64,000 bases of DNA from Planctomycetota bacterium (GCA_002746535.1 NVWA01000029.1:22381-86380); one strand, 5' to 3'; numbered from the stretch's first letter, positions 38,306 through 46,364 are shown. Translations and numbers: made by a program. The notes: a model not told the origin generated them from the sequence alone.

Positions 38306-38320
38306 TCTCTAACGTTAGTC
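38262..38320 (+). repeat. attC right arm (array 2, site 3)
   Basis: TGTTATCTCTAACGTTAGTC matches the end of the second attC subtype (TTTCTAACGTTAGCC). The left arm is not distinct from the preceding coding sequence. Confidence 0.5.
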
Positions 38321-38339
38321 AAACACAAAAGGAGAAAAT

Positions 38340-38672
38340 ATGTCAGATGAAATAGAAAGAAGAAAAATATCAGCACTTGAAGCTATTAAAAAGTCATATG
38401 GTACAGAAGAGGGTGAGTACAATTCTACTCTTTTTGTGAGTCATCACTTAGAAGAGCTTGATGCCGAATACTGGCAAAAAAACTTTGGCACTATGTCCCC
38501 TGACCCTATAAAAGTTCTTGATTATCTCCAACTGAAATCTCACTGGAGTGAAGAAGATGATGTAGGTATAGATATATTTGATTTTACATTACCAGGTGAT
38601 GTTACAGATTCTGTGTTAAGTGTTAATTTTGATGAAGATGGCAACATAACAAGTGTAGACATGGAAAGTTAA
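38340..38672 (+). CDS. DUF2004-family protein (cassette)
   Basis: 110 residues. 'LFVSHHLEELDAEYWQKNFG', 'IDIFDFTLPGDVTDSVLSV' and the 'FDEDGNITSVDMES' end match the DUF2004 family closely. The proteins are small, acidic, of unknown function and often found singly. Good ribosome site (AAAAGGAG) 6 bases ahead. Confidence 0.75.
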   Translation: MSDEIERRKISALEAIKKSYGTEEGEYNSTLFVSHHLEELDAEYWQKNFGTMSPDPIKVLDYLQLKSHWSEEDDVGIDIFDFTLPGDVTDSVLSVNFDEDGNITSVDMES

Positions 38673-38679
38673 CTCTTTT

Positions 38680-38760
38680 GCCTAATAAATCATTGCAACG
38701 GACACTTTTAAGTCATCAACTTTACGCAACATAATAAAATTCATCATATATAATGTTTAG
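38680..38760 (+). repeat. Truncated attC (array 2, site 4)
   Basis: GCCTAATAAATCATTGCAAC, GGACACTTTTAAGTCATC and TTTACGCAACATAATAAAAT are attC left-arm sequence. After TTCATCAT the consensus ends and no right core is seen before the NUDIX gene, so cassettes 4 and 5 of this array may be fused. Confidence 0.65.
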
Positions 38761-38838
38761 ACATTCCATTTTTCTTTGGTAGATTATCCACGATAATTAT
38801 CCATATAAACAAGTTAAGTTACTCAATAGGAGAATACA

Positions 38839-39237
38839 GTGATTGTAAGAGTCTGCGGTGCTATAATAAGAAAAGATGAAATATTGATGGTTCACCATAT
38901 TCACGATGGCCGTGATTATTGGACTTTACCAGGTGGCGGCGTGGAAGAAGGCGAAATACCAGAAGATGCAATTGTAAGAGAAATTCAAGAAGAAGTATGT
39001 CTAGATGTAGTAATAAAAGAAGTGTTATTTGACGAAGAATCTAAGGGAAATATATGTAGATGTTATTTATTAGAAGAAAAAGGCACTAAGCAATTAGAAA
39101 GTCTTGGATATGATCCTGAAGACGCGCATTTGCCTAAAGAAGAAAAAATGCTACAAGGTATACAATGGTTTACGCTAGAGGAAAAGAGAGAAGATCCACA
39201 AGTAAAAAAAGTAATTGAAGTGCTTAAATTAACATAA
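38839..39237 (+). CDS. NUDIX hydrolase (cassette)
   Basis: 132 residues from a GTG preceded by AGGAG. The NUDIX box is complete: 'GGGVEEGEIPEDAIVREIQE' followed by EV. Family members hydrolyse nucleoside diphosphates linked to another group, such as damaged nucleotides or nucleotide sugars. The specificity is not visible. Its end overlaps the attC core. Confidence 0.9.
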   Translation: MIVRVCGAIIRKDEILMVHHIHDGRDYWTLPGGGVEEGEIPEDAIVREIQEEVCLDVVIKEVLFDEESKGNICRCYLLEEKGTKQLESLGYDPEDAHLPKEEKMLQGIQWFTLEEKREDPQVKKVIEVLKLT

Positions 39238-39349
39238 CAATGCGATGCAACATACACTATAAGTCATCCATTTTACGCAATAAAATAAATCTTCAGTTCA
39301 CTCTACGCAGGATAGTCCTCGTAGAGTGCCGCTGATCTAATCGTTATAA
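39232..39349 (+). repeat. attC site after the NUDIX gene
   Basis: CATAACAATGCGATGCAAC at the left. The inner stem is nearly perfect, CACTCTACGCAGGA facing TCCTCGTAGAGTG with one unpaired C. Ends ATCGTTATAA. The extrahelical base is a hallmark of attC folding. Confidence 0.85.
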
Positions 39350-39391
39350 ATATCAATATACCTTTCAAGTAACTTTTATAGAAAACAAATA

Positions 39392-39715
39392 ATGTGTAGT
39401 CTTCTAACAGAAATCGCACCAGTGCAAATTGTTGAAAAAGCTTTTGATTTGAATAGTCAATCTAAAGACAGAAGTGAACTCATAAATAAACTTTTAAAAT
39501 TTGGGCTTTGTTATGTTCACATCCACGAAATCATAGAAGGCATTGGCAGTGCAATATCTGTACTTGGTGGTCACAATAAAATTTCCGAATTTAATAACTC
39601 CATGCTAAATCCATATTTTGACGCGACTTTAAGAAAGTTTAACTACAACCCCATAAGCACTTTTTTTAAATATTATAAAAAAAAACTTTTGAATATAATT
39701 GACACCGTTTCATAA
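39392..39715 (+). CDS. Hypothetical protein (last cassette of array 2)
   Basis: 107 residues, mostly helical, soluble, with no recognised motif. It lies between a complete attC and an attC left arm, so its status as a cassette is clear even though its function is not. Confidence 0.55.
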   Translation: MCSLLTEIAPVQIVEKAFDLNSQSKDRSELINKLLKFGLCYVHIHEIIEGIGSAISVLGGHNKISEFNNSMLNPYFDATLRKFNYNPISTFFKYYKKKLLNIIDTVS

Positions 39716-39760
39716 CTAGGCGATGTAGTCGAACACTTTTAAGTCATCACAATAAAACAA
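39711..39760 (+). repeat. attC left half at the end of array 2
   Basis: CATAACTAGGCGATGTAG and CACTTTTAAGTCATCACAAT follow the consensus, then the array-end element begins, exactly as at the end of array 1. Confidence 0.65.
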
Positions 39761-39765
39761 TATAC

Positions 39766-39915
39766 ACTACCTACCAATTTACTATAGGTAGTAACCTCAG
39801 GACTAGCCTTAGTCCCACTATCTTTAATGGTATCCCACCTACCTATCATTCCACCACACCCAAATAAATCACTAATCATCATTCCAGCATCTAAGTTTTG
39901 GAAAGCTTGGTGTTT
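39766..39915 (+). repeat. Array-end element, copy 2
   Basis: Homologous to 22410-22570. GGTAGT (39787) pairs with ACTATC (39817) and GGACTA (39800) with TAGTCC (39810). A palindrome AAGTTTTGGAAAGCTT is at 39893, followed by TGTTTTT. Several bases differ from copy 1 in ways that keep the pairing. The rest of the gap to the next gene shows nothing. Confidence 0.65.
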
Positions 39916-40094
39916 TTAGTTTCTGGTTTTTGTTCTAACTCTTCATGATTTTTATTTTGCTGTAGTAGCCGCAATTAAAGTTTATAAATGAATATTCAAT
40001 TCATAAAAAACTATTCTTTTAATGAATTTTAATTTAAAAATACAATTTCTTTACCGTCTAAGATTCTAGAAATCAAATAATGCGGGATTAAAAA

Positions 40095-40760
40095 ATGGTT
40101 CATAGAAGATTGTTTTATATTATTATATTATTATCACTTTCAACACTAATATTTGGAAACGAAAAGACACTTGGTAAAAGAAAATATTTATTGGATACTC
40201 CTAAAAAGGAGAACATTAAAAATATCCTAATCTGGTGCCACCCAGCAAGTGGAGATCCAAAACCTGAGTTCAACTGGATTAAGCAATCAAAAATTCTTGA
40301 TGGGCAAACAATTCTAGTATGTCCTCAGGCAAGTGCGCGACAATGGACAATGAAAAGAGACGAGAAATTTATCTTAGCCTTAATCAAAGAATTAATGAAA
40401 AGATATAAAATTGAAAAATCGAACATTCTGATGGGTGGTCACTCATCTGGAGCTCTGTTTACTTATGACTTTGGATTAAAACATCAAAAGTATTTTCACC
40501 ATCTTATTACTGCCTGTGGAGTTATGCGAAAAAAACCAAAAAAAGCGACTAAAGATAGCCCAAAGATTACAATTTATCATTCGATAGATGACCTTGTGTT
40601 TCCAATAAAGTTAGCAAGAGATTCAGCAAAAATATTATTAAAGTTTAAATATAAATTAACCTTTATTGAAGATAGATTGAAGCACTCCATTGGCCCTAAG
40701 CTGGCAACCGCACTAAAAAAAGGATTAAAAGAAATGAATGAACCTGTTCATAAAAAATAA
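40095..40760 (+). CDS. Secreted alpha/beta-hydrolase (carboxylesterase-like)
   Basis: 221 residues with a signal peptide (to LIFGNEK). The nucleophile elbow is 'MGGHSSGALF', the acid probably in 'YHSIDDLVFP' and the His in 'RLKHSIGP', so the triad is intact. It resembles phospholipase/carboxylesterase or dienelactone-hydrolase-like poly-ester hydrolases. Substrate unknown. It is convergent with the first MORN-family gene. Confidence 0.75.
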   Translation: MVHRRLFYIIILLSLSTLIFGNEKTLGKRKYLLDTPKKENIKNILIWCHPASGDPKPEFNWIKQSKILDGQTILVCPQASARQWTMKRDEKFILALIKELMKRYKIEKSNILMGGHSSGALFTYDFGLKHQKYFHHLITACGVMRKKPKKATKDSPKITIYHSIDDLVFPIKLARDSAKILLKFKYKLTFIEDRLKHSIGPKLATALKKGLKEMNEPVHKK

Positions 40761-40775
40761 ATACAACTAATGGAT

Positions 40776-41345
40776 TTAATAATTTCTTAATTCCACCACC
40801 TCAGCCTTAACCAACTTCCCCTTTTCATACAATTCTATTTTTTGGCAGTTGCCATTGGGGTCGTAGAATTCTATTTGGTCTAATGTACCGTCTTCGTTCC
40901 AATATTTTTTGGAAATTAACATATCTTTTTTGAATTCTTTTTGAAGTTTTATTTTGCCATTTCTATACCATTCAAAAATATTCCCATCAACCATACCCAT
41001 TGACCAATAGCAATGATATTCCTTCACACCATTTTCATACCATGTTTCCATCAATCCATTCGCTAGTCCGTAAACATAATCACCTACGAATTTTTTATTA
41101 CCGTCTTCATACCACGATTCCCATTTTCCATTATAACCACCATTCAAACTAGAAAACAAAGTATTGGAAGGTTTATCTTTGAAAAGTAGCCAAGACGGTA
41201 AATGGTTTAACATTTTATATTCTTGAATCATATAGTGCAACTTACTAGCTTGACAGGATCCATACATCAGATGAGTAAGACTACCAAGCACCATCACAGC
41301 AATAAAAGCTGATACTATTAAAGGATTTAGTAATGTTTTAACCAC
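40776..41345 (-). CDS. YwqK/MORN_2-family membrane-anchored protein
   Basis: Starts at a GTG aligned with the TTG/ATG of its paralogues; a TTG at 41360 is possible. Conserved N-terminus: 'VKTLLNPLIVSAFIAVMVLG' forms one membrane helix, then 'LMYGSCQASKLHYM' and 'LPSWLLF'. The middle has about four MORN_2 repeats ('GKWESWYEDGNKKFVGDY', 'GLMETWYENGVKEYHC'). The tail is 'FYDPNGNCQKIELYEKGKLV'. COG2849 (annotated 'YwqK family antitoxin'), but no toxin partner is visible. Probably displayed on the outside of the inner membrane. Confidence 0.8.
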   Translation of the reverse strand: MVKTLLNPLIVSAFIAVMVLGSLTHLMYGSCQASKLHYMIQEYKMLNHLPSWLLFKDKPSNTLFSSLNGGYNGKWESWYEDGNKKFVGDYVYGLANGLMETWYENGVKEYHCYWSMGMVDGNIFEWYRNGKIKLQKEFKKDMLISKKYWNEDGTLDQIEFYDPNGNCQKIELYEKGKLVKAEVVELRNY

Positions 41346-41408
41346 ATAGCTACCAATCAATATACATCCTATTAAGACACTACGATTAGTAGATAAAATT
41401 AGTTCAAT

Positions 41409-42019
41409 TTATTTAATATCTAAAAATGAAAACAAATTGAATAAAGGGTTATGAGGCTGTTTCATCCCCCCCACCTCAATCTTAACCAACTTCCCCTTTT
41501 CAAAGAGCTCTCTCTTTTGAAAGATGCCTTTGGGGTCGTAGTATTCTTTTTTGTTTAGTGTGCCGTCTTTGTTCCATATGGTAATAGATAATAAAACTTC
41601 CTTTCTATAGACCATTTCTTGTTCCTTTCGACCATTCTCATCAAAGTAAACAGTTTTGCCTGTACCAAGAACATAATTACCTAAGCTCTTTTTTTTCCGT
41701 TTTCATACCATCCTTCCTGAAGACCATCTAGTTTACTCTTTGCATAAAATCCAGCATATCGCTTGTCACCGTTAGAATACCAACCCTCGGCTTTATCATT
41801 TATTTGACCGTTAAAAACAAAATAGGAAGATTCTTTAATGCCACTTTTATACCATGTCTCACACTTACCATGTAATTTACCATCTAAACAATTATAAATG
41901 TAATTTAGACTACCATTTCTATTCCAGTGTTTCCATTCACCAACAAATCTTTCCTTTATTTTAATTCTATCTAACATCCAATTTGCAGAAAAGCCAAACT
42001 TAGGTCCTCCATAGACCAA
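41409..42019 (-). pseudogene. YwqK/MORN_2-family gene, frameshifted at an A8 run and lacking its membrane segment
   Basis: The 5' frame (from 42019) has MORN repeats 'GKCETWYKSGIKESSYF' and 'GLQEGWYENGKKRA', then stops just after A8 (41689-41696). Adding one A restores the frame through 'VLGTGKTVYFDENGRKEQ' to the family tail 'KKEYYDPKGIFQKRELFEKG'. The N-terminal helix is missing: the upstream leader joins directly to an internal codon. Transcriptional slippage on A8 could give some full-length product. Confidence 0.7.
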
Positions 42020-42021
42020 GC

Positions 42022-42090
42022 CTACTCTCTAAAATGATTTAGTGGGCATTATACCAAGGTTTGGATTTGGGGTAAGGGGAATTGTTATTG
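42022..42090 (-). promoter_or_regulatory. Family leader with -10-like box, copy 1
   Basis: Minus-strand leader of the MORN cluster: CCCCTTACCCCAAA, a TTGGTATAATG box and AGAGAGTAGG. It precedes the frameshifted gene at 41409-42019. Confidence 0.6.
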
Positions 42091-42206
42091 GGTTATTCTG
42101 TGGTTTGGGTTATAGGCCTACTAATAATTACAAATATTAATTTAAATTGTAATTGTGAGCATATCAGCTTCTAATAGAATTCCTATAACTTAAAGAAAAG
42201 GAGATA

Positions 42207-42330
42207 GTGTAACTTACGAGAGATGAACGGACACGTTTAAATTCATTCAGGTTGTAATATTTAATTTAATATGCAACCCACACCAAGAAGAATAGTCCTC
42301 ATAAAGTAAATCTAAATTCAATCGTTATAC
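42207..42330 (+). repeat. Isolated attC site
   Basis: GTGTAACTTACGAGAGATG, then GAACGGACACGTTTAAATTC, then AATAGTCCTCATAAAG and AATTCAATCGTTATAC, the same architecture as the arrays, but 2.3 kb beyond the end of array 2 and inside the MORN cluster. Confidence 0.6.
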
Positions 42331-42350
42331 AATTTGAGAAAGGAAAAATA

Positions 42351-42590
42351 ATGGAAACAAAAACAATTGACTGTCCTAAATGCGAAGGGCAGATGCAGAA
42401 AGGCTTTCTTGTAGACAGAACACATAAAAATCCTGTTGCAGAGCATTGTATTCAACAGGAATGGGTTGAGGGAGACCCGGACCAGAAAAGTTCCGTCATG
42501 GGAGGCTTGAAAATATCAACGAAGACTTGTTTGAAAACTATAAGTTATAGGTGTGTAAAATGTGGATACCTTGAATCTTATGCAAATTGA
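42351..42590 (+). CDS. Small zinc-ribbon protein (lone cassette)
   Basis: 79 residues. Two Cys pairs, CPKC near the start and CVKCGY near the end, fit a zinc ribbon of the PF20097/DUF6487 kind. Strong ribosome site (AAAGGA). It lies between an attC and a truncated attC left arm, so it is a single integron cassette in the MORN region. Confidence 0.65.
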   Translation: METKTIDCPKCEGQMQKGFLVDRTHKNPVAEHCIQQEWVEGDPDQKSSVMGGLKISTKTCLKTISYRCVKCGYLESYAN

Positions 42591-42606
42591 ACGGACTTTA
42601 AGCTTT
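42583..42606 (+). repeat. Truncated attC left arm fused to a MORN-family 5' end
   Basis: GCAAATTGAACGGACTTTAAG is attC left-arm sequence. It passes within ~20 bases into the reverse complement of a MORN-family N-terminus (KKLLNPI). Confidence 0.5.
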
Positions 42607-42619
42607 TGGATATGAATCG

Positions 42620-42712
42620 CATAATAGGGTTTAATAATTTCTTAACCAAGCCAACTCTCTAAAAGCAAAGAAAACATCCTACCAATGTTTGATTTTGGGG
42701 TAAGGGGATATT
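42620..42712 (-). pseudogene. Solo leader plus first codons of a MORN-family gene
   Basis: Complete leader (CCCCTTACCCC, GGTAGGATG in place of the usual box, AGAGAGTTGGC), TTG start and VKKLLNPI, then foreign sequence from the cassette junction and a stop. The remaining ~200 bases to the PHP gene show nothing recognisable. Confidence 0.65.
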
Positions 42713-42910
42713 GTGATCTCTTTACAATAATAGCCAGTGCTCAGTAAACTGACTATAAGAGGGTATTCTGTCTTTTTGGAAATTTAGTCTCATTAATTGT
42801 ATTTCAAAAAAAAATGAATTTAATATGCTGTTGATACTTCAAAAGATAAAATCACAAAACAAACATGTCTTAGTTTAGGCTAATAAAAGTAACTATGAAG
42901 GAGAAATAAA

Positions 42911-44067
42911 TTGTTTAATCCATATTCAAATATTAATTGGAATTCTGTTAACAGAATAGCTTCTGCTACTCACATGCATATTCCTAATCAGCAAATACTA
43001 GATAATGGTTATCAACATGGCATTCGGCATTTTCCTATCTCAAATTATTATCCATCTGCACCACATGATGAAAATACAAGGAGAAGCACTTCACGCTTCA
43101 TCAGCACTGGCCAGCTAAATTGAAGAATGGCCAATCCCTAAATCCACCAGTAAATTGGAACGAGGTGATTACGTGGCAAGATGAACTCGATGAGCCTTTT
43201 TCTTCGAAGCTTCCTTTTAATGAGGAGGAGGTCTTGTTTCCAAATGTAAGTGAAGATATATTATTTAGTCCTAATGCAGAACATCATGGGTTTACTAATT
43301 CTAAAGCACATATCTGTTGCCCAGGTTCATCTTTTATTAGCGGGAATATTGATCCTCAAGGAAATAAATACAATTTGTCTAAACATGGCTTTGTTGTAGG
43401 CTTTGGTGATACTTGGCAAAATGCTTTTGATCTTATATTTAAAGAACTTAAATTCGCTGATGCTGGTGGGATTACGATAAATCATCCCACTTGGTTTTCT
43501 AAATTACCTGAATCACAAATTATTGAAATGCTCGATTATGATGAAAGAGTCTTGGGTATTGAAATTTATAATGGCTCTGTGGGTAGAAAAAACTGGTCTG
43601 AGGTTCCTGGCTATGAGCCACCAAATGAAAAAGATTTTGGCTACTCAACTAATTTATGGGATAGGATTTTAGAAACAGGCAGAAGGTGTTGGGGATTTTC
43701 GGTTCCTGATCATGGTGTAGAATTGGGAACTGACTGGATAGGAAGAAACATTCTCTTAGTATCAGAATTTACTGACCATGACTGTCTAAAGGCTTATCGA
43801 GAGGGTAGTTTTTATGGCTGCTTAAAAGATAATGGTCTTCGTGTTTTAAATTTTAATGCAAATGAAGCCAGCATATCAGTGAAGACAAATCGGAAAGCTA
43901 CTTTTAAATTTATCACAGAAAAAGGAATAGTGAGGCAATCTGAAGGGGAAGATGCTTGCTTTCAAATTTCTGAAGAAACTAATAATTCAAAATTAGTTTA
44001 CGTGCGATTAGAAATTAGTGATACATCAGGAGAATGTCTATTTCTTCAACCAGTAATGTATAATTAA
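42911..44067 (+). pseudogene. PHP-domain phosphoesterase-like gene, probably frameshifted
   Basis: TTG start after AAGGAGAAATAAA. The first frame (70 residues) has the PHP motif-1-like 'ASATHMHIPN' and 'GIRHFPISNYYPSAPHDE', and stops at 43121. The second frame, open from 43120, continues for 315 residues with 'SPNAEHHGFTNSKAHICC', 'GGITINHPTWFSKLP', 'VLGIEIYNGS' and 'GFSVPDHGV', which supply further PHP metal positions. Both halves belong to one protein, so a single-base shift near 43110 is likely; overlapping translation at TGA/TTG is the alternative. Cytoplasmic; substrate unknown. Confidence 0.65.
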
Positions 44068-44129
44068 TCAGTTTTAAAACATGATTTTCGGAATTACTGT
44101 TAGCAATGCCATTTCGTTCATTTAACTAT

Positions 44130-44213
44130 TCAACCAAAATAAACAGGACTTAATAATTTCTTAACCAAGCCAACTCTCTAAAAGGATTAGTGAGCATTAT
44201 ACCAAAGATTGCA
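44130..44213 (-). pseudogene. Solo leader plus first codons of a MORN-family gene
   Basis: The leader with TTGGTATAATGCTCACT, AGAGAGTTGGC and a TTG start reads VKKLLSPVYF and then stops. No gene body. Nothing else recognisable lies between 44068 and 44355. Confidence 0.65.
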
Positions 44214-44355
44214 GTTTGCCTAAATAAATAGTTGGTGGTCAATAGGAGACAGCTTTGCGCTGGCTGCTTAGTATCTTAACTCGATTATTTCTCTCGAAAT
44301 TGTGATTTGATTACTTTTACCTTTTGGCTTACAACAAATACTTACAATTGTCTAT

Positions 44356-44988
44356 TCAGCGAAATGTCACTATAACCTTACCAAGAATAGATTTAATTTT
44401 AATTGTTTTATGATTTTCCCTATTTCTTCCAACAGTAACCATACTGTTTAAATCGTCTAGCTTGAGCACCCTTCCAAGCAGCTCCTTATTGTCTTCTAAT
44501 TTAAAAACAACAATATCACCAACTTTAAATTGCTGTGATAAATAATAAACAAAAACTCTAGATCCTTCAGGAACTTCTGGTGAAACCGCACTTGAAACGG
44601 CCAGATAAGGTGAAGCAACTATATATCGAAAAGGGAGAGCTATTATAATAGCAAAGCAACCTCCTACTATTAATTTCCTTGGATGGTAAAACTTTAAATT
44701 TTTAGTACTTAATACTCTATAGATATTTCTATACAATTTAACAATCCAATGAAAAGAAAAATTAAGTTTAAACTCTTTTGCGAGAGAGTCGCTATTCCCA
44801 AGGTTATTAATTGCTATACTAAAGGCTTCTTTTTGAGAATGTCCACAATCAATAAGCTCATCCATAGCATCTAATATATGTGACTCAAGCTCATCTAAGG
44901 TTTCTTTTTCACAGATATTTTTTTCATACATTGAGATACGCCATACATCAAGAGCATCTTTCAAATTAAAGGTTTTGTTTGCTTCCAT
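44356..44988 (-). CDS. HAAS-domain protein fused to a signal-peptidase-like (S26) domain
   Basis: 210 residues. Residues 1-70 match the HAAS domain found beside PadR regulators ('LDELESHILDAMDELIDCGH', 'AFSIAINNLGNSDSLAKEF'). A transmembrane helix lies near 108-128, then an S26/S24-like catalytic fold: 'SSAVSPEVPEGSRVFVYYL' with the candidate Ser, 'FKVGDIVVFK', and 'ELLGRVLKL' where signal peptidases usually have Lys-Arg-Val. The Lys of the dyad looks replaced by Gly-Arg, so activity is uncertain. It overlaps the PadR gene by 28 bases and is co-transcribed. Confidence 0.65.
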   Translation of the reverse strand: MEANKTFNLKDALDVWRISMYEKNICEKETLDELESHILDAMDELIDCGHSQKEAFSIAINNLGNSDSLAKEFKLNFSFHWIVKLYRNIYRVLSTKNLKFYHPRKLIVGGCFAIIIALPFRYIVASPYLAVSSAVSPEVPEGSRVFVYYLSQQFKVGDIVVFKLEDNKELLGRVLKLDDLNSMVTVGRNRENHKTIKIKSILGKVIVTFR

Positions 44989-45302
44989 AATGACTCCAGT
45001 GTGGTATTAATAACATTCCATTTTCTTTTTTCTTCAACAAGTGTTTTTTTACCTTTAATTTCTAATTTATAGTACTTTCGTCTTCTGCCAGTCTCGGATT
45101 TACCCCATTTTGATTTGATTAAACCTTGTTTTTCTAATCGATGCAAGACAGGGTATAGCATGCCATCAGACCATTGCATTTCACCCCCAGACAGCTCATC
45201 TACCTTTCTAATAATAGAATAACCATAATTTTCGTTTTCTGCCAGAATCGAGAGAATGATTGGAGTAGCACTTGCAGCTACTAATTCTTTTGATAATGAC
45301 AT
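44961..45302 (-). CDS. PadR-family transcriptional regulator
   Basis: 113 residues from MSLSKELVAAS. Winged helix 'GYSIIRKVDELSGGEMQWSD', then 'GMLYPVLHRLEKQGLIKSKW' and 'GRRRKYYKLEIKGKK' are the PadR core. It overlaps the HAAS/S26 gene downstream, the standard PadR-HAAS pairing, and probably represses this operon. Confidence 0.9.
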   Translation of the reverse strand: MSLSKELVAASATPIILSILAENENYGYSIIRKVDELSGGEMQWSDGMLYPVLHRLEKQGLIKSKWGKSETGRRRKYYKLEIKGKKTLVEEKRKWNVINTTLESLWKQTKPLI

Positions 45303-45593
45303 ATTGCACCTCATTTATTTATTACATAGAGGTATTATGCATTGTAACAATATGTATTCAATATCTTTATCTAAATAATCTCAAATTTTACTTAATTATA
45401 GTCAATAATTCTGATATATTTATTTAGACTATCATAAATCTAATTCATTCAATTCAGGAATATTGTGTTCAAAATCACCAAACTTGGCAATCAACACTGC
45501 AAGCCATGTCTCGAGGAAACGATAATGGAAAAAGCGTTGGAAAATCAAGAGTTGCAGGAAGAATTAAAAAAGAAGGGATTGTTGTACCCCCCC

Positions 45594-45640
45594 CCAACCA
45601 TCACCCCCGCGTCTGAGCTTTGGAAAGCTTATATTTTTTA
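45594..45640 (+). repeat. Fragment of the array-end element, copy 3
   Basis: CAACCATCACCCCCGCGTCT, then the palindrome AGCTTTGGAAAGCT (45616-45629) and a T-rich stretch. It matches the last ~45 bases of the elements at 22.5 and 39.9 kb with a third, again compensated, stem sequence. The remainder of 45315-45593 has only a weak 67-codon frame. Confidence 0.55.
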
Positions 45641-46096
45641 CTCAACGACAACGCCAATCACCACATAAATAATGGCTGGCACTGCATCGCATACAGTCGG
45701 ACCTATATCTTTACTTTCATAAATTATATATAAAGTGGTATCATCATAGTTAAATGTAATACCTTTAAGACCTGTTGCACAACCTAATGCAGCAGAACTA
45801 ACAGCAAAATAATTATACTTTCCCTCATTAAGTGAATTCGTCAATGACTCAGAAAATGTATTCTGATCTAATAAATTTTGAAATTCCTGCGGTGTTAATA
45901 TCTGCGTTTGCATTTCATAGTTATAAGGTAGATTTAAATTATTCAATTTATTCGCAGAAATAATTTTAGAATCAAAGACGAACTCTTTAGTTGAAGTATG
46001 GGTATCCGAATCTTTATTGATTATGCTGTTAAAAGTATTTTCAGCAGAACAACTTAAAACTAAAGGCAGTAGAACTATTAAGATGAGTTTATTCAT
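45638..46096 (-). CDS. Small lipoprotein
   Basis: 152 residues from MNKLILIVLLPLVLSC; the lipobox LVLSC makes Cys a lipid anchor. The remainder ends in 'FAVSSAALGCATGLKGITFN' and a beta-rich tail. No family recognised. A MORN-family leader lies ~150 bases upstream. Confidence 0.6.
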   Translation of the reverse strand: MNKLILIVLLPLVLSCSAENTFNSIINKDSDTHTSTKEFVFDSKIISANKLNNLNLPYNYEMQTQILTPQEFQNLLDQNTFSESLTNSLNEGKYNYFAVSSAALGCATGLKGITFNYDDTTLYIIYESKDIGPTVCDAVPAIIYVVIGVVVE

Positions 46097-46249
46097 AATA
46101 AATACCAATTTAAGTATCTATATAATAATAACTTTTATAAGCATATTGAATGCCATTAAATATATAAAGACTTACTGCTAAAGATTCTATATCATCCTTA
46201 TTTTACGCCTATCTGTAACTCTAATGTGACCTTATAAATACCCTTACAA

Positions 46250-46308
46250 CTCTCTAAAACCAAAGAAACCATTGTACCAAGCTTTGGCTTTGGGGTAAGG
46301 GGATTAAT
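46250..46308 (-). promoter_or_regulatory. Family leader with -10-like box, copy 4
   Basis: CCCCTTACCCCAAAGCC, TTGGTACAATGG and TTTAGAGAGTTG without the MORN start codons. It lies upstream of the lipoprotein gene and probably drives it. Confidence 0.55.
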
Positions 46309-46364
46309 TGTACAAGATTTAGCTTGAGAAACTCTATTAATTCAAACATGTAATCTTTAGGTAT

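Noticed and set aside
15650..39900. Regularly spaced repeats suggesting a CRISPR array
   Set aside because: The repeats are ~90-125 bases, separated by whole genes of different lengths, and fold as attC sites. There are no short uniform spacers and no cas genes.
45465..45668. 67-codon plus-strand frame with a Cys pair and a Lys/Glu-rich helix
   Set aside because: No convincing ribosome site, no recognised family, and its second half runs through a C8-10 tract and the array-end repeat fragment. Coding status is not supported.
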